Notes: a model not told the origin generated them from the sequence alone. A DNA stretch of 64,000 nt from Variovorax paradoxus (GCF_029919115.1 NZ_CP123990.1:2418001-2482000), one strand, 5' to 3'. Positions 8,897 through 18,449 are shown, counted from the stretch's first letter. Made by a program: numbers and translations.

Positions 8897-10605
8897 CACG
8901 CGGAGCCTGGCGCTGCGGTCCAGCGGCCGGTGACGGCCACCACGCCGTCGCAGCGCACGTCGAAACGCACGCCGCGCGCGGCGCCGGCCTCGGGTTGCAG
9001 TTCGATGGAGAGCATGCTCCCTGGCCGTACGGGCGCCAGAAACTTGGCTGCCGCGAGCGTGGGATGGGTGCCCAGGCGGGCAACCAGCGCAGGCACGCGC
9101 TGCACAGCCTGCATGACCTCGGCCAGTATCAGTGCCCCGGGCAGCAGCGGCTGGCCGGGAAAGTGGCCCGCAAACGCCGGATGATCGACCGGCACCGCGT
9201 GGGCAAGCTGCACCGGCGTGTCGTCGCCCGCCATTTGCGCAAGCGCAAATTCACGAAGCGCGCGCACCGTGAGCTTGCCCGTGCCTTCGCGTGGAAAAGA
9301 CTTGACCTGCACCACCCGGCGCGGAACGAACACCGGCTCGAGCCGCTGCCGCAGCGCGGCAATGATTTCGCCGGCCGAGAGCGTGGGGGCCACGACAAAA
9401 GCGACCGGACGCACCACGCCGTCGGCCACTTCATCGGGTAGCCAGAACGCGCCGTCTTCGACACCGGCGATGCTGTTGAGGTGGTAGTTCAGATGCGCGA
9501 GCGAACTGCGCCGCCCCGCCACGTGAATCAGGTCGTTGGCCCGGCCGAAGAGACGGAAGCGGCGCGCATCGAGCAGCTCGAGCACGTCGGCCATGGGGGT
9601 GGGCTCGGGCAAAAAGTCGCCGCTGAAAATAAACCGTTCGGGCCCGTCGCCCTCGCCCGGTTCGGCATGCACGCGAATGTTGCCGAAGTTCTCCCACACC
9701 TCGCTTTGCGTCGTGCGGCGGGTGGCAACCTGGCCGGACTCTGTGCTGCCGTAGATTTCGATCAGGACGCCGCCGAGCGCCTGCTCGGCCTGGGCGGCCA
9801 ATTGCGGCGAGAGCGGTGCGGTGGCCGAAAGAATCAGGTCGACCGGCGGCAGCTCGATGCCCGAGAGCAGCAAGGTCTTCAGGTGGAAAGGCGTGGTGAC
9901 CAGCGCACGCGGGCGCGGCACGGAGGACAGCGCCTTGACCACATCGGCGGGAAAGAACGGCCGCCCGCTGTCGAATGCGGCGCCGCCGAGCATTGCCAGC
10001 AACACCGACGATTCGAGCCCGTAGCTGTGCTGCACCGGCACGGTCGCGACCAGCGTCAGGCCGGCAAGCGACGGCCGGCCGAGCAGGCTGGAGAGCCGCT
10101 CTACCGCCACGGCCACATCGCCCACCAGCGTTTCCCAGCGCTTTGCATGCGGCTGCGGCACGCCGGTCGAGCCCGACGTCAGCAGGCTTACCGCATGCAT
10201 GCCGCCATCGACAGCCGGCACATCGAGGCCAGCGCCGCCTTCGGGGCTGGAACGGTCCTCGATGAGAACGCGCGGTATGCCGGGCGTAGCCAGCCCGGCG
10301 TCGTCGGCCAGTGCGAAAAGATTGGGCCCGCCTGATTCGACCAGGCGCGCGAGCGTGTCGGGCCGCGCGTCGGGCGGCAGCAGGCTTGCATGGCCTCGCA
10401 CCAGCGCCGCGGCCAGGCTGACGGCAAAGGCGTAGCGATCGACGCACAGGTTGACGGCCTTGCCCTCTGCGGGGAGCAGCGGCGCGAACCGGGCGACGTC
10501 GGCCAGGAACTGGCGCGTGCTTACCGGCACGCCAGCGCGCCAGGCCAGCGGCGCGTCGAGGTCGCGGTTGGTAATGAGCGGCAGCAGGCGGGTTTCGGCG
10601 GTCAC
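8896..10605 (-). CDS. AMP-ligase (acyl/aryl-ACP synthetase) fused to a hotdog dehydratase domain
   Basis: The 569-residue protein has two domains. Residues ~1-460 are an ANL adenylating enzyme with the P-loop LLTSGSTGVPQPHAK (about 141-155), IYGSTESGQVATR, and a C-terminal catalytic lysine region FPREGTGKLTVRAL. Residues ~465-569 are a FabA/FabZ-like hotdog domain with DHPAFAGHFPGQPLLPG, which contains the catalytic His. In Escherichia and Xenorhabdus aryl-polyene clusters these two activities are separate proteins, so this is a natural fusion. It should load the aryl starter onto the carrier protein and dehydrate chain intermediates. The GTG at 10605 follows the upstream stop by 14 bases; the frame stays open further upstream but is not homologous. 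Confidence 0.83.
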   Translation of the reverse strand: MTAETRLLPLITNRDLDAPLAWRAGVPVSTRQFLADVARFAPLLPAEGKAVNLCVDRYAFAVSLAAALVRGHASLLPPDARPDTLARLVESGGPNLFALADDAGLATPGIPRVLIEDRSSPEGGAGLDVPAVDGGMHAVSLLTSGSTGVPQPHAKRWETLVGDVAVAVERLSSLLGRPSLAGLTLVATVPVQHSYGLESSVLLAMLGGAAFDSGRPFFPADVVKALSSVPRPRALVTTPFHLKTLLLSGIELPPVDLILSATAPLSPQLAAQAEQALGGVLIEIYGSTESGQVATRRTTQSEVWENFGNIRVHAEPGEGDGPERFIFSGDFLPEPTPMADVLELLDARRFRLFGRANDLIHVAGRRSSLAHLNYHLNSIAGVEDGAFWLPDEVADGVVRPVAFVVAPTLSAGEIIAALRQRLEPVFVPRRVVQVKSFPREGTGKLTVRALREFALAQMAGDDTPVQLAHAVPVDHPAFAGHFPGQPLLPGALILAEVMQAVQRVPALVARLGTHPTLAAAKFLAPVRPGSMLSIELQPEAGAARGVRFDVRCDGVVAVTGRWTAAPGSA

Positions 10606-10619
10606 GCGGGTGCCCTGCT

Positions 10620-11264
10620 TTATCGGCTGCCGGTGCCGTTGTCGATGGTCGATGTTCCCTGGAAGGCGCGCACCGCATCGATGAGCCGCGTGCGCTCGAA
10701 CTCGGGGTGCAGACGGTAGCGCACCAGGTGCTCGCCCACGAAAAGAAGAGTCACCGAAAGCGGCGTCAGCACGTTCGCCAGCAGCGACCACGCCGAGAAC
10801 GGCAAGGTCAGGTACACGACGATGGACGACGCCACCACGAGCGCGAAATATGCAGTCCAGATGCGGGTGAGCTGCGTCGTATAGGCCAGCATGTGTCCCT
10901 TGAGCGGATGCACGCGCTGGGCAAACTGGGTGATCAGCGGCAGGCCGGGCCCGCGCAGCGAAGCGCCGAACCAGCCGCACAAGAGGCCGTTGATGGCCAC
11001 ATGCTGGAACACGTAGAGCCGGTTGGTATCGCCCGCCTCACCCAGGAACACGAGCGCAAAGCCCGCGATACCGAGCAGCATGGCCGCAACGAAGCCCCAG
11101 CGGCCGAGCTTGCTGGCGGCAAAACCCATGGCGGCCAGCCAGAGCGGGCCGAGCAAGACCACCACCGCCCACGGTTCGGTGGGGTGGAACAGCATCATCC
11201 AGTGAGAGAGGCCGGCATAGGCCACCCCCACCAGCAGCAGGAGCGCCAGTCGCCATCGAGACAT
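10620..11264 (-). CDS. COG4648-type polytopic membrane protein of the aryl-polyene cluster
   Basis: A 214-residue hydrophobic protein with about five or six membrane helices and few polar stretches. It sits 3 bases after the acyl carrier protein gene and ahead of the AMP-ligase. A membrane protein of this size and position (COG4648) is a standard member of aryl-polyene clusters. Its biochemical function is not established; it may anchor the soluble synthase enzymes at the inner membrane. The identification rests on hydrophobicity, length and gene order, not on a catalytic motif. Confidence 0.75.
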   Translation of the reverse strand: MSRWRLALLLLVGVAYAGLSHWMMLFHPTEPWAVVVLLGPLWLAAMGFAASKLGRWGFVAAMLLGIAGFALVFLGEAGDTNRLYVFQHVAINGLLCGWFGASLRGPGLPLITQFAQRVHPLKGHMLAYTTQLTRIWTAYFALVVASSIVVYLTLPFSAWSLLANVLTPLSVTLLFVGEHLVRYRLHPEFERTRLIDAVRAFQGTSTIDNGTGSR

Positions 11265-11267
11265 GGA

Positions 11268-11579
11268 TCAGGAGGCGCTGCGGTGCTGGGCGACGTGGGT
11301 CGCGAGCGTGCGCAGCGACTGGAAGATCTGTTGGTTGCGTTCGTCGTCCGAACGCAGCTGAAAGCCGTAGCGCCGGGACACTTCGAGTGCAACCTCGAGG
11401 ATGTCGATGGAATCAAGGCCCAGGCCTTCGCCGTAAAGCGGATCGGTCGGCACGATGTCTTCGGGGGCGACTTCCAGATTGAGCGCGTTCACCAGCAAGA
11501 CGGCCAACTCTTTTTCAATCGGCGACTGTTCAGGTGAATCGCCAACGGCGGGAATGGGGGGCTGAGCAGTCGATGACAA
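11268..11579 (-). CDS. Acyl carrier protein of the aryl-polyene cluster
   Basis: A 103-residue acidic protein containing the phosphopantetheine attachment motif GLGLDSIDILE with the modified serine at residue 57. The N-terminal 20 residues are an extra Pro/Ser-rich stretch not seen in housekeeping AcpP. It is the first gene of the minus-strand operon; a strong ribosome-binding site (AGGAGG on the minus strand, 11584-11589) lies just upstream of the ATG. It carries the growing polyene chain. Many aryl-polyene clusters encode two carrier proteins; the second, if present, would be outside this window. Confidence 0.88.
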   Translation of the reverse strand: MSSTAQPPIPAVGDSPEQSPIEKELAVLLVNALNLEVAPEDIVPTDPLYGEGLGLDSIDILEVALEVSRRYGFQLRSDDERNQQIFQSLRTLATHVAQHRSAS

Positions 11580-11624
11580 AAAAACCTCCTGAAACTTTTT
11601 CCGTAACTACCTCGGGGGCCGTGG

Positions 11625-11630
11625 ATTATA
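11625..11630 (-). promoter_or_regulatory. Candidate -10 box for the aryl-polyene operon
   Basis: Read on the minus strand this is TATAAT, a perfect sigma-70 -10 hexamer, 45 bases upstream of the carrier-protein ATG in the 101-base divergent intergenic region. No good -35 hexamer lies at 16-18 bases upstream on that strand, so the promoter may be weak, activator-dependent or extended. Assignment is by sequence pattern only. Confidence 0.45.
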
Positions 11631-11680
11631 GGAGCGCCGCTTGATTAGACTGCCCGCTTCGATACGACCCGGAGCCCTCA

Positions 11681-13192
11681 ATGGCCGACCCCCTCCTGAT
11701 AGCGCGCCACGACGCCACCGAATGCGCCCTGCTGCCCAGCCTGGCCAACCGCCACGGACTGATCACTGGCGCCACCGGCACCGGCAAGACGGTCACCCTG
11801 CAGACCATTGCCGAAAAGCTCTCGGGCATCGGTGTTCCGGTGTTCATGGCCGACGTCAAGGGCGACCTGACCGGCATGAGCCAGAAAGGCAGCATCGGCG
11901 AAAAGATGGCCGCCACGCTGAAGGAACGCGGTATCGATTTGCCGGAACCGGCCGCCTGCCCCGTCACGCTGTGGGACGTGTTCGGCGAACAGGGCCATCC
12001 GGTGCGGGCCACGGTTTCAGACATGGGCCCGCTGCTCCTGGGCCGCATGCTCGACGTGAACGAAACCCAGGCCGGCGTGCTGAACCTGGTGTTCAAGATT
12101 GCGGACGACAACGGCCTGCTGCTGCTCGACCTGAAAGACCTGCGCGCCATGTTGCAGTACGTGGGCGAAAACGGGAGCCAGTTCACTACCGAATACGGCA
12201 ACATCAGCGCGGCCAGCGTGGGCGCCATCCAGCGCGGCCTGCTGCAGATCGAAACCCAGGGAGGCGACAAGTTCTTCGGCGAGCCGATGCTCAACATTGC
12301 CGACTTCATGCAAACGGTGGGCGGCAAGGGCGTGGTGAACATTCTGGCCGCGGACAAGCTCATGAACTCCCCGCGGCTGTACGCCACGTTCCTGCTCTGG
12401 ATGCTGTCTGAATTGTTCGAGCAGCTGCCCGAAATCGGCGACCCCGACCAGCCTAAGCTGGCCTTCTTCTTCGATGAGGCCCATCTGCTGTTCAACGAAG
12501 CGCCCAAGGCGCTGGTCGAACGCATCGAACTGGTGGTGCGGCTGGTTCGCTCCAAGGGCGTGGGCGTCTATTTCGTGACGCAGAACCCGCTCGACATTCC
12601 GGATTCGGTGCTGGCGCAGCTGGGCAACCGCGTGCAGCATGCGCTGCGCGCGTTCACCCCGCGCGACCAGAAGGCCGTAAAGGCCACGGCCACCACCATG
12701 CGCCAGAAGCCGGGCCTGGACATCGAAACCGCCATCACCGAGCTTGCCGTGGGCGAGGCGCTGGTGAGTTTTCTCGACGCCAAGGGCCGCCCGAGCGTGA
12801 CGGAACGCGTGTTCGTGGTGCCGCCGGGCAGCCAGATCGGCCCCGTCACACCGGCGCAGCGCCAGGCCGTGATCGCCAATTCGCTTGTCGCCGGCGTGTA
12901 CGAGAAGACGGTGGACCGCGAATCGGCCTACGAAAAGCTCAAGGGCCGCGCTGAAACGGCGCCCGATGCACCGGCAGCCAAGCCGGGCGCCAAGGGTGCG
13001 GCGGAATCTTCCGAGGGTGGCAGCAGCATGCTGAACGACCTGCTCTTCGGCAGCACCGGCCCGCGCGGCGGCAAGCGCGATGGCCTGGTGCAGACGATGG
13101 CCAAGTCGGCCGTACGCACCATGGGCACTTCGGTCGGCAAAGAGATCTTGCGGGGCGTGCTGGGCAGTATCTTCGGCGCCAAGAAACGCTGA
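11681..13192 (+). CDS. HerA-like ATPase, DUF853 (YjgR) family
   Basis: This 503-residue protein has a Walker A motif GATGTGKT (residues 30-37), a Walker B-like stretch [13 protein letters not shown], and the [38 protein letters not shown] segment typical of the DUF853 group of HerA/FtsK-like ATPases. The C-terminal ~90 residues are a low-complexity Ala/Gly/Lys linker plus a short conserved tail. The E. coli relative is YjgR. The cellular function is not established; the fold suggests a hexameric DNA-translocating motor. It is divergent from the aryl-polyene operon, alone in its transcription unit, and no nuclease partner (NurA) is adjacent. Confidence 0.88.
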   Translation: MADPLLIARHDATECALLPSLANRHGLITGATGTGKTVTLQTIAEKLSGIGVPVFMADVKGDLTGMSQKGSIGEKMAATLKERGIDLPEPAACPVTLWDVFGEQGHPVRATVSDMGPLLLGRMLDVNETQAGVLNLVFKIADDNGLLLLDLKDLRAMLQYVGENGSQFTTEYGNISAASVGAIQRGLLQIETQGGDKFFGEPMLNIADFMQTVGGKGVVNILAADKLMNSPRLYATFLLWMLSELFEQLPEIGDPDQPKLAFFFDEAHLLFNEAPKALVERIELVVRLVRSKGVGVYFVTQNPLDIPDSVLAQLGNRVQHALRAFTPRDQKAVKATATTMRQKPGLDIETAITELAVGEALVSFLDAKGRPSVTERVFVVPPGSQIGPVTPAQRQAVIANSLVAGVYEKTVDRESAYEKLKGRAETAPDAPAAKPGAKGAAESSEGGSSMLNDLLFGSTGPRGGKRDGLVQTMAKSAVRTMGTSVGKEILRGVLGSIFGAKKR

Positions 13193-13214
13193 GGCCGGGC
13201 CGGCTCGCCCGGCC
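13193..13214. terminator. GC-rich hairpin between converging genes
   Basis: GGCCGGGC (13193-13200) pairs with GCCCGGCC (13207-13214) right after the DUF853 stop and before the 3' end of the anti-sigma gene. There is no strong T-run, so it is only a possible bidirectional terminator. Confidence 0.4.
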
Positions 13215-13221
13215 ACCTGCG

Positions 13222-13863
13222 TTACCAGCGCAACAGGCGCGGCCCGAGCACGGCGCCCAGCACCACGGGCACCGCAATGCCGCTGACATACCAGACCGCG
13301 AGGAACGGTGCTGTCAGTTCCATGCAATGCAGCGCGTACACGGCGGCGCCCACGCCACCGGCCAGCCCGCCTGCGGCCGCACCTGCCAACGCAGGGCGGG
13401 TAGGTGCCAAGCCTTTGAGCACCAGCAGCGCCGCCGCAAAAACCGGCAGCGCCATGAGCCCGATGCTGATCGCGCAAATACGCCACGACTCCCCCATGAG
13501 CAGCGGCATGCGCGCTCCGGCCGGCGCGTTGAACCACGACATCGCCCCCAGCACCCACACCACGAGCACCGGAACCGCAATGCCGACCCAGGCACGCTGC
13601 ACCGGAACACCGGGTCGCGCCAGGCGTTGCAGCATCACGAAGGCCGCCGCAGCAATGCACAGCGGAAACAGCACCTTCACCCAGAACATCGGCCAGAACA
13701 TGGCCTGCACCAGATCGCGGCGAACACCGTATTCAGCGAACAGGATGGCGAACGAAAGCGGTGCGCCGACCAGCAGGGCCAGCGCCAGCCGCCGGCCCGC
13801 GGCACGGCGCGGCACGGGCGCGGCGCCGGTGGCCAGCATGGCCACGAGATCGTCGGTCTTCAT
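13222..13863 (-). CDS. NrsF-like anti-sigma factor (DUF1109 membrane protein)
   Basis: A 213-residue protein starting [20 protein letters not shown] followed by six predicted membrane helices. This matches DUF1109, the NrsF family of anti-sigma factors that hold an ECF sigma factor at the membrane. Its ATG overlaps the stop of the sigma gene (ATGA), the usual sigF-nrsF arrangement. Family knowledge: in Caulobacter, conserved cysteines of NrsF respond to heavy metals and redox stress. This protein has a cysteine in CIAAA (about residue 70), one in RICAIS and one in ALHCMEL. The inducing signal here is unknown. Confidence 0.85.
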   Translation of the reverse strand: MKTDDLVAMLATGAAPVPRRAAGRRLALALLVGAPLSFAILFAEYGVRRDLVQAMFWPMFWVKVLFPLCIAAAAFVMLQRLARPGVPVQRAWVGIAVPVLVVWVLGAMSWFNAPAGARMPLLMGESWRICAISIGLMALPVFAAALLVLKGLAPTRPALAGAAAGGLAGGVGAAVYALHCMELTAPFLAVWYVSGIAVPVVLGAVLGPRLLRW

Positions 13864-14426
13864 GGCGTGTTGCTCCTGAGCCGGGCGGCAAGTGCCTTGA
13901 GGCCGCGGTGAATGCCGACCTTCACGGCCGATTCCGACATGCCGGTCAGGCTGGCCGTTTCGGCCACCGAAAGGCCTTCGAGCTTCACGTGCACGATGGG
14001 CAGGCGCTGGCGCTCCGGCAGGGTCTGCAGCAGGCCGCCGATGTCGCGGCGCGCATCGCTGGCGTCGGTGGCCGATTCGGCGAACACGGCAAGCTCGTCG
14101 TCCAGCGGGTCATGCAGGGCTTCGCGTGCCGACTTGGCGCGCAGCAGGTCGATCATCTTGTAGCGTGCAATCGCATGCACCCACGCCGTCAGCGGCTGGT
14201 CGCTCTGGTAGGTATGGCGCTGGTTGTGCATGGCGAGCAGGCATTCCTGGACAAGGTCTTCCACTTCGTCGGGCCAGCCGAAAAGGCGCTTGCCCAGAAA
14301 TGCGCGCAAGTGCGCGCTGAGTTTTTGCAGGAATTCGCGATAAGCCGCTGCGTCGCCGGCAAGGCCGCGCAGAAACAGGCTCCGCAGCGCCGCTTCGGCG
14401 TCGCTCAATCGCGCCCTGCTGTCCAT
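13860..14426 (-). CDS. ECF RNA polymerase sigma factor, SigF-like
   Basis: A ~188-residue ECF sigma factor with region 2 ([23 protein letters not shown] ... [15 protein letters not shown]) and region 4 ([41 protein letters not shown] with its helix-turn-helix). The frame allows an ATG at 14441, but a probable promoter -10 element lies at 14431-14435, so I prefer the ATG at 14426, which gives a leaderless or nearly leaderless mRNA. It is co-transcribed with the NrsF-like gene. Likely targets are itself and perhaps the small envelope genes at 14635 and 15069, but I did not find the same promoter motif in front of them. Confidence 0.85.
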   Translation of the reverse strand: MDSRARLSDAEAALRSLFLRGLAGDAAAYREFLQKLSAHLRAFLGKRLFGWPDEVEDLVQECLLAMHNQRHTYQSDQPLTAWVHAIARYKMIDLLRAKSAREALHDPLDDELAVFAESATDASDARRDIGGLLQTLPERQRLPIVHVKLEGLSVAETASLTGMSESAVKVGIHRGLKALAARLRSNTP

Positions 14427-14430
14427 AGTG

Positions 14431-14457
14431 TTTCGTGCCATCGGACCGGCTGGTTAC
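14431..14457 (-). promoter_or_regulatory. Candidate ECF (SigF-type) autoregulatory promoter
   Basis: On the minus strand GTAACC (14457-14452) is followed after exactly 16 bases by CGAAA (14435-14431). This agrees with the SigF-type promoter I know from Caulobacter (GTAACC, 16-base spacer, CGAA). It lies immediately upstream of the sigma gene start at 14426, implying autoregulation. Confidence 0.6.
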
Positions 14458-14634
14458 AGCCCTTTCAAGAAAAAGGTTCCGGCGGATTGTGCCGCCATGG
14501 CGCGGCACCGCATCGCGTCCTCGGCTAAGCTCGCCCGAACCATGGAAGGAGCGCCCGTGCCACCCGTTGCCGACTGCCCTTTGGACTGCTCTTCGGCCCC
14601 CAAGCGGGCCACGGCCCGGACCTGAGGCGCGCCG

Positions 14635-15054
14635 ATGCTGGCCGGCCTTGCTTCGCATCCCTGGGCCTATCCGGCACTGGAGGTTGTGCATATCGTGGGC
14701 ATTGCCATGCTGTTCGGCGGGCTGCTTGTCTTCGAACTGCGCGTGCTCGGCGTGGGCAAGGAACTGTCGCAAAGCCAGCTGGCTCGGCTCACGCTGCTGC
14801 CGGCGCTGGCGGGTTTTGGCCTGTGCGCCGCCAGCGGCCTCACGATGTTCGCGAGCCAGCCCGGCGAGTTGCTCTCCAACTCCGCATTCCGCATCAAGCT
14901 GTTCCTGATCTGCATGGCCGGCGCCAACGCCGCTTGGTTCCATGCACGCGGTGGCCTTGCGGCCAGCGGCGCCATACCCAGGCTGCAATGCCTGCTGTCG
15001 TTGGGGTTTTGGCTCGCTGTCATCATCTGCGGGCGTTGGATCGCTTACATCTGA
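14635..15054 (+). CDS. Small multi-pass membrane protein (DUF6644-like)
   Basis: A 139-residue protein with about four predicted membrane helices, beginning MLAGLASHPWAYPALEVVHIVGIAMLFGG. The early histidine-containing helix (VVHIVGIAML) and the second one (GLCAASGLTMF) are the recognisable features; a histidine near a membrane face could bind haem or metal, but this is only a possibility. It is divergent from the sigma/anti-sigma operon and is followed after 14 bases by a secreted protein. I do not recognise a proven function. Membership of the DUF6644 group is a tentative call from size, topology and the neighbouring DUF6152-like gene. Confidence 0.6.
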   Translation: MLAGLASHPWAYPALEVVHIVGIAMLFGGLLVFELRVLGVGKELSQSQLARLTLLPALAGFGLCAASGLTMFASQPGELLSNSAFRIKLFLICMAGANAAWFHARGGLAASGAIPRLQCLLSLGFWLAVIICGRWIAYI

Positions 15055-15068
15055 AGAAGGAGTCCGAG

Positions 15069-15536
15069 ATGATGCACAGGCGCATGTTCGTTGCCGGTTC
15101 GCTGGGCCTGGCCCTGCCGGTGTGGGCTCACCATGGTTGGAGCAGTTTCGATCAGGACCGCCCGCTCTACCTGGAGGGGCGCGCAACCAAGGTCATGTGG
15201 CGCAACCCGCATGGCGAACTGGAACTGGAACTGGCCGAAAACCCGACGCTGCCGCCGGACCTGAAGCAACGCCCGCTGCCCAAGCAGAGCACGGCCGTCG
15301 ATGGCCCCGGGCTGCTGGCCAAGGCCCAGCTGCCGACCCGGCGCGACCGCAAATGGCTGGTCGAGCTGGCGCCTCTCACGCGCTTGCAGGCCTGGGGGGT
15401 CGAAGAGATCAAGCCCGGCACCCCGGTCGCGGTGCTGGGCTTCACCTACACCGGCGAGAAGGGCGATGCGGTGCTGCGGGCCGAATATCTCTTCGTCGGC
15501 GGCAAGGCCTACGGCCTTCGCTCCTCGCCTGCCTGA
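15069..15536 (+). CDS. Secreted DUF6152-like protein
   Basis: A 155-residue protein with a short signal peptide (MMHRRMFVAGSLGLALPVWA) and a mature part starting HHGWSSFDQDRPLYLEGRATKVMWRNPHGELELEL. The HHGWSSFD start and the R-A-T/V-M-W-R-N-PH pattern are typical of DUF6152. The start is the ATG at 15069, 7 bases after AAGAAGGAG; a second ATG follows directly. The fold is probably a small beta-barrel in the periplasm. Histidines at the mature N-terminus could bind metal, but no function is established. It is likely co-transcribed with the membrane protein at 14635. Confidence 0.7.
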   Translation: MMHRRMFVAGSLGLALPVWAHHGWSSFDQDRPLYLEGRATKVMWRNPHGELELELAENPTLPPDLKQRPLPKQSTAVDGPGLLAKAQLPTRRDRKWLVELAPLTRLQAWGVEEIKPGTPVAVLGFTYTGEKGDAVLRAEYLFVGGKAYGLRSSPA

Positions 15537-15655
15537 AGCCCGCCTGGGTAGGCCGCCGCATCCGCGAGTGCAATAGACGAGTGCAAGAGCCATGAACGCG
15601 CCCTGCTTGCCAGCGGCGCGGCTCATCGGTACATTGCATTTTTTGAGGGCCTCCA

Positions 15656-17008
15656 ATGTCCGCAGATAGCACAGCGACCCGTTCCTCCATCTCGGCGCCT
15701 CCCGCGACCCCTGGCATTCCCGCGGATCCGGCGATCTCCGTCTCTCCCCTTCCCGCGCTCCATCCTTCGTCGTCGACCGGGCATATCCGGCTGACCTCCC
15801 ATGCCGGCGGCTTCGGCGCGCTGCCGATCCGATGGGGCGCAGCGACAGCCACCGAACGCGGCCCGGTGGTCGGCACCACGACCAAGCGGGCGCACCGCAA
15901 TGTCATCGGCACGCACAGCGGCTCCTACAGCGTCTACCGTGCGCTTGCCGTGGCGGCCGGAGCCCTCAAGCGCGAACACAAGGCCGACCTCACCAATACC
16001 GCGCCCACCGACGTCATCGGCCCCTACCCGCAGTGGACCGAACCGGGCCGCATTGTTTCGCTCGATCCGTGGGGCGCGTTGGTGGCCGATGTGTTTTCCG
16101 CCGAGCTTGCGGCCGGCTACGACATTCGCCCGACCATTGCCATTACCAAGGCGCACGTGATCCTGCCCGAGGTGATCGAGGCCCTGCAGAGCGGCCGGCT
16201 CAAGGCCGACGGCCACTTTCTTACGGCCGGCGGCGCCGCAATGGTCACCAAGGCCGCCATCGAACCCGTGTGGTACCTGCCTGAAGTGGCGCGGCGATTC
16301 GGCTGCTCCGAAACCGACCTGCGCCGCACGCTGTTCGAGGAAACCGGGGGCATGTACCCCGAGCTTGTCACGCGCTCCGACCTGGAAGTGTTCCTGCCGC
16401 CCATCGGCGGGCAGACGCTCTACATCTTCGGCAACCCGCGCGACCTGGCCAACCCGGAGGTGGAGCTCACCGCGCGCATCCACGACGAGTGCAACGGCTC
16501 CGACGTGTTCGGCTCCGACATCTGCACCTGCCGCCCGTATCTGACGCACGCCATCGAGGAATGCATCCAGGGCGCGCAACGCGGCGGCGTCGGCCTGATC
16601 GCCTATTCGCGCAAGGAAGGCCGCGCGCTCGGCGAGGTGACCAAGTTCCTGGTCTACAACGCGCGCAAGCGGCAGGTGGGCGGCGACACCGCCGACCAGT
16701 ATTTCGCGCGCACCGAATGCGTGGCCGGCGTGCAGGACATGCGCTTCCAGGAACTGATGCCAGACGTCTTCCACTGGCTCGGCATCAAGAAGATCCATCG
16801 GCTCGTGTCGATGAGCAACATGAAGTTCGACGCCATCACCGGCTCCGGCATCGAGATCGGCGAGCGCGTGAACATTCCAGATGAACTGATTCCGGCCGAC
16901 GCCCGGGTCGAGATGGACGCGAAGATGGCCGCCGGCTACTTCACGCCCGGCCCGGTGCCGACCGCCGAAGAACTCAAGAAGGCCAAAGGCCGGGGATTGA
17001 GCGAATGA
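15656..17008 (+). CDS. GTP-cyclohydrolase-II-like protein of uracil catabolism (URC1 type)
   Basis: The 450-residue protein has a long N-terminal region not found in RibA and a C-terminal GTP cyclohydrolase II-like domain. The zinc-binding cysteines are Cys279, Cys290 and Cys292 (spacing C-x10-C-x-C within HDECNGSDVFGSDICTC), followed by KEGRALGEVTKFLVYNARK, where RibA would have its GRG-x-GL motif. Riboflavin genes are absent; instead it overlaps a DUF1688 gene by 4 bases and upp follows. URC1 (RibA-like), URC4 (DUF1688) and a uracil phosphoribosyltransferase form the URC uracil-degradation pathway described in the yeast Lachancea kluyveri. It probably acts on an activated uracil derivative rather than GTP; that substrate is inferred. 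Confidence 0.85.
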   Translation: MSADSTATRSSISAPPATPGIPADPAISVSPLPALHPSSSTGHIRLTSHAGGFGALPIRWGAATATERGPVVGTTTKRAHRNVIGTHSGSYSVYRALAVAAGALKREHKADLTNTAPTDVIGPYPQWTEPGRIVSLDPWGALVADVFSAELAAGYDIRPTIAITKAHVILPEVIEALQSGRLKADGHFLTAGGAAMVTKAAIEPVWYLPEVARRFGCSETDLRRTLFEETGGMYPELVTRSDLEVFLPPIGGQTLYIFGNPRDLANPEVELTARIHDECNGSDVFGSDICTCRPYLTHAIEECIQGAQRGGVGLIAYSRKEGRALGEVTKFLVYNARKRQVGGDTADQYFARTECVAGVQDMRFQELMPDVFHWLGIKKIHRLVSMSNMKFDAITGSGIEIGERVNIPDELIPADARVEMDAKMAAGYFTPGPVPTAEELKKAKGRGLSE

Positions 17009-18417
17009 GCGACAACAAGGAACACAGCAACAACTACCTGCCCGCCGACGGTTCGGGCAACCTGCCGGACGGCAGCGCGGGCGACATCGATCCGGCGATC
17101 GAATTCGCGCCCGACACCAGCCGCCCCGCGGGCGCCGCCACCCTCTTGCGCACCACCGGTGCCATTCGCGAGCGCGCGGCCGCGCTGCTCGCTCGCGCAC
17201 GCAGCGGCGAGTCGCGATGGTTTCGCATCGGCGGCGACGATGCAGCGGACGACGCGGCCCGCGCCGTGGCCGAGGTCACGCGCGAGCGCTACCCATGGGA
17301 CACCATTCCGTATCACAGCCGCTGGCGCCACTTCGAAGCTGGCGGCGTCGACCGGCTGAAGCAGCTCGATGCGCTGCTCGGCAAGGGCATCGATGCGCGG
17401 CAGCGTGCCCGCGCGCACATCGACCTGGTGCTGGTGAGCGTGCTGCTCGATGCCGGCGCCGGCCCCCACTGGCACTACACCGAGCCGGCCACGGGCCAGC
17501 GTTTCACGCGATCCGAAGGCCTGGGCGTGGCGAGCTTCCATGCCTTCACGAGCGGGCTTTTCTCGTCCGACCCCGACCATCCGCTGCAAGCCGACGCGGC
17601 GGGATTGCGCGGCCTGGTCACCGACCGGCTCGGCGATGCCTTCCAGGTGAGCGACGTCAATCCGCTGGTGGGCCTTGCCGGCCGCACCGTGCTGCTGCGC
17701 CGGCTGGGCGAAGCGATGAGCGAACAGCCCGAAACCTTCGGCGACGACGGACGGCCAGCCGGCATGTTCGACGCGCTGGTCGCTCCTTTCGGCGCTGCCG
17801 CACCGCCCACAGCAGAAATCACCGCGCACCAGATCCTGTCGCTGCTGCTCGAAACGCTGTCGCGTATCTGGCCCTCGGCCAACTCCATCGACAGCATTGC
17901 CGTCGACGGCAGCGACACCACGGGCGGCATCGGTTCGAGCGACCCGGCCCTTGCGCTTGGCGACTGCTGGCGCCACAGCGCGGTGCGCGGGCCCGGCCTC
18001 ACCAACGGATGGATGCCGTTCCACAAACTCTCGCAATGGCTCACCTATTCGCTGCTCGAGCCCTTCGAGTGGGCGGGCGTGAAGGTGCGCCAGCTCGATG
18101 CACTCACCGCCCTGCCCGAATACCGCAACGGCGGCCTCCTGATCGACAGCGGCGTGATCGTGCCGAAAGACCCGGCTTCTCTTGCGCGCACCTGGAAAGC
18201 CGGAGACGAGTTCATCGTCGAATGGCGTGCACTCACCGTGGCGCTGCTCGACGAGCTGGCGCCCCGCGTGCGCAAGATGCTCGACCGCACCGAGGAGGAA
18301 CTGCCGCTGGCCTGCGTGCTCGAGGGCGGCACCTGGGCGGCGGGCCGCGTGCTGGCACAGCGCTTGCGTGACGGAGCGCCACCGCTCCTGATCGAAAGCG
18401 ACGGCACCGTCTTTTAG
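17005..18417 (+). CDS. DUF1688 family protein (URC4 homologue)
   Basis: A 470-residue soluble protein of the DUF1688 family. Recognisable blocks are [68 protein letters not shown] and the C-terminal [18 protein letters not shown]. Its ATG overlaps the URC1-type stop by 4 bases and upp follows 32 bases later. In fungi the URC4 product is required for uracil catabolism, but its chemistry has not been settled as far as I know. No known enzymatic motif is visible. The tight operon with a RibA-like enzyme and upp is the main functional evidence. Confidence 0.85.
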   Translation: MSDNKEHSNNYLPADGSGNLPDGSAGDIDPAIEFAPDTSRPAGAATLLRTTGAIRERAAALLARARSGESRWFRIGGDDAADDAARAVAEVTRERYPWDTIPYHSRWRHFEAGGVDRLKQLDALLGKGIDARQRARAHIDLVLVSVLLDAGAGPHWHYTEPATGQRFTRSEGLGVASFHAFTSGLFSSDPDHPLQADAAGLRGLVTDRLGDAFQVSDVNPLVGLAGRTVLLRRLGEAMSEQPETFGDDGRPAGMFDALVAPFGAAAPPTAEITAHQILSLLLETLSRIWPSANSIDSIAVDGSDTTGGIGSSDPALALGDCWRHSAVRGPGLTNGWMPFHKLSQWLTYSLLEPFEWAGVKVRQLDALTALPEYRNGGLLIDSGVIVPKDPASLARTWKAGDEFIVEWRALTVALLDELAPRVRKMLDRTEEELPLACVLEGGTWAAGRVLAQRLRDGAPPLLIESDGTVF

Positions 18418-18449
18418 ACTCGCGGGTCCAGCAACGGCAGAAAAATCAA

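Noticed and set aside
15656..17008. Riboflavin GTP cyclohydrolase II (RibA)
   Set aside because: The motif after the zinc cysteines differs from RibA and the neighbours are URC4-type and upp genes, not riboflavin genes.
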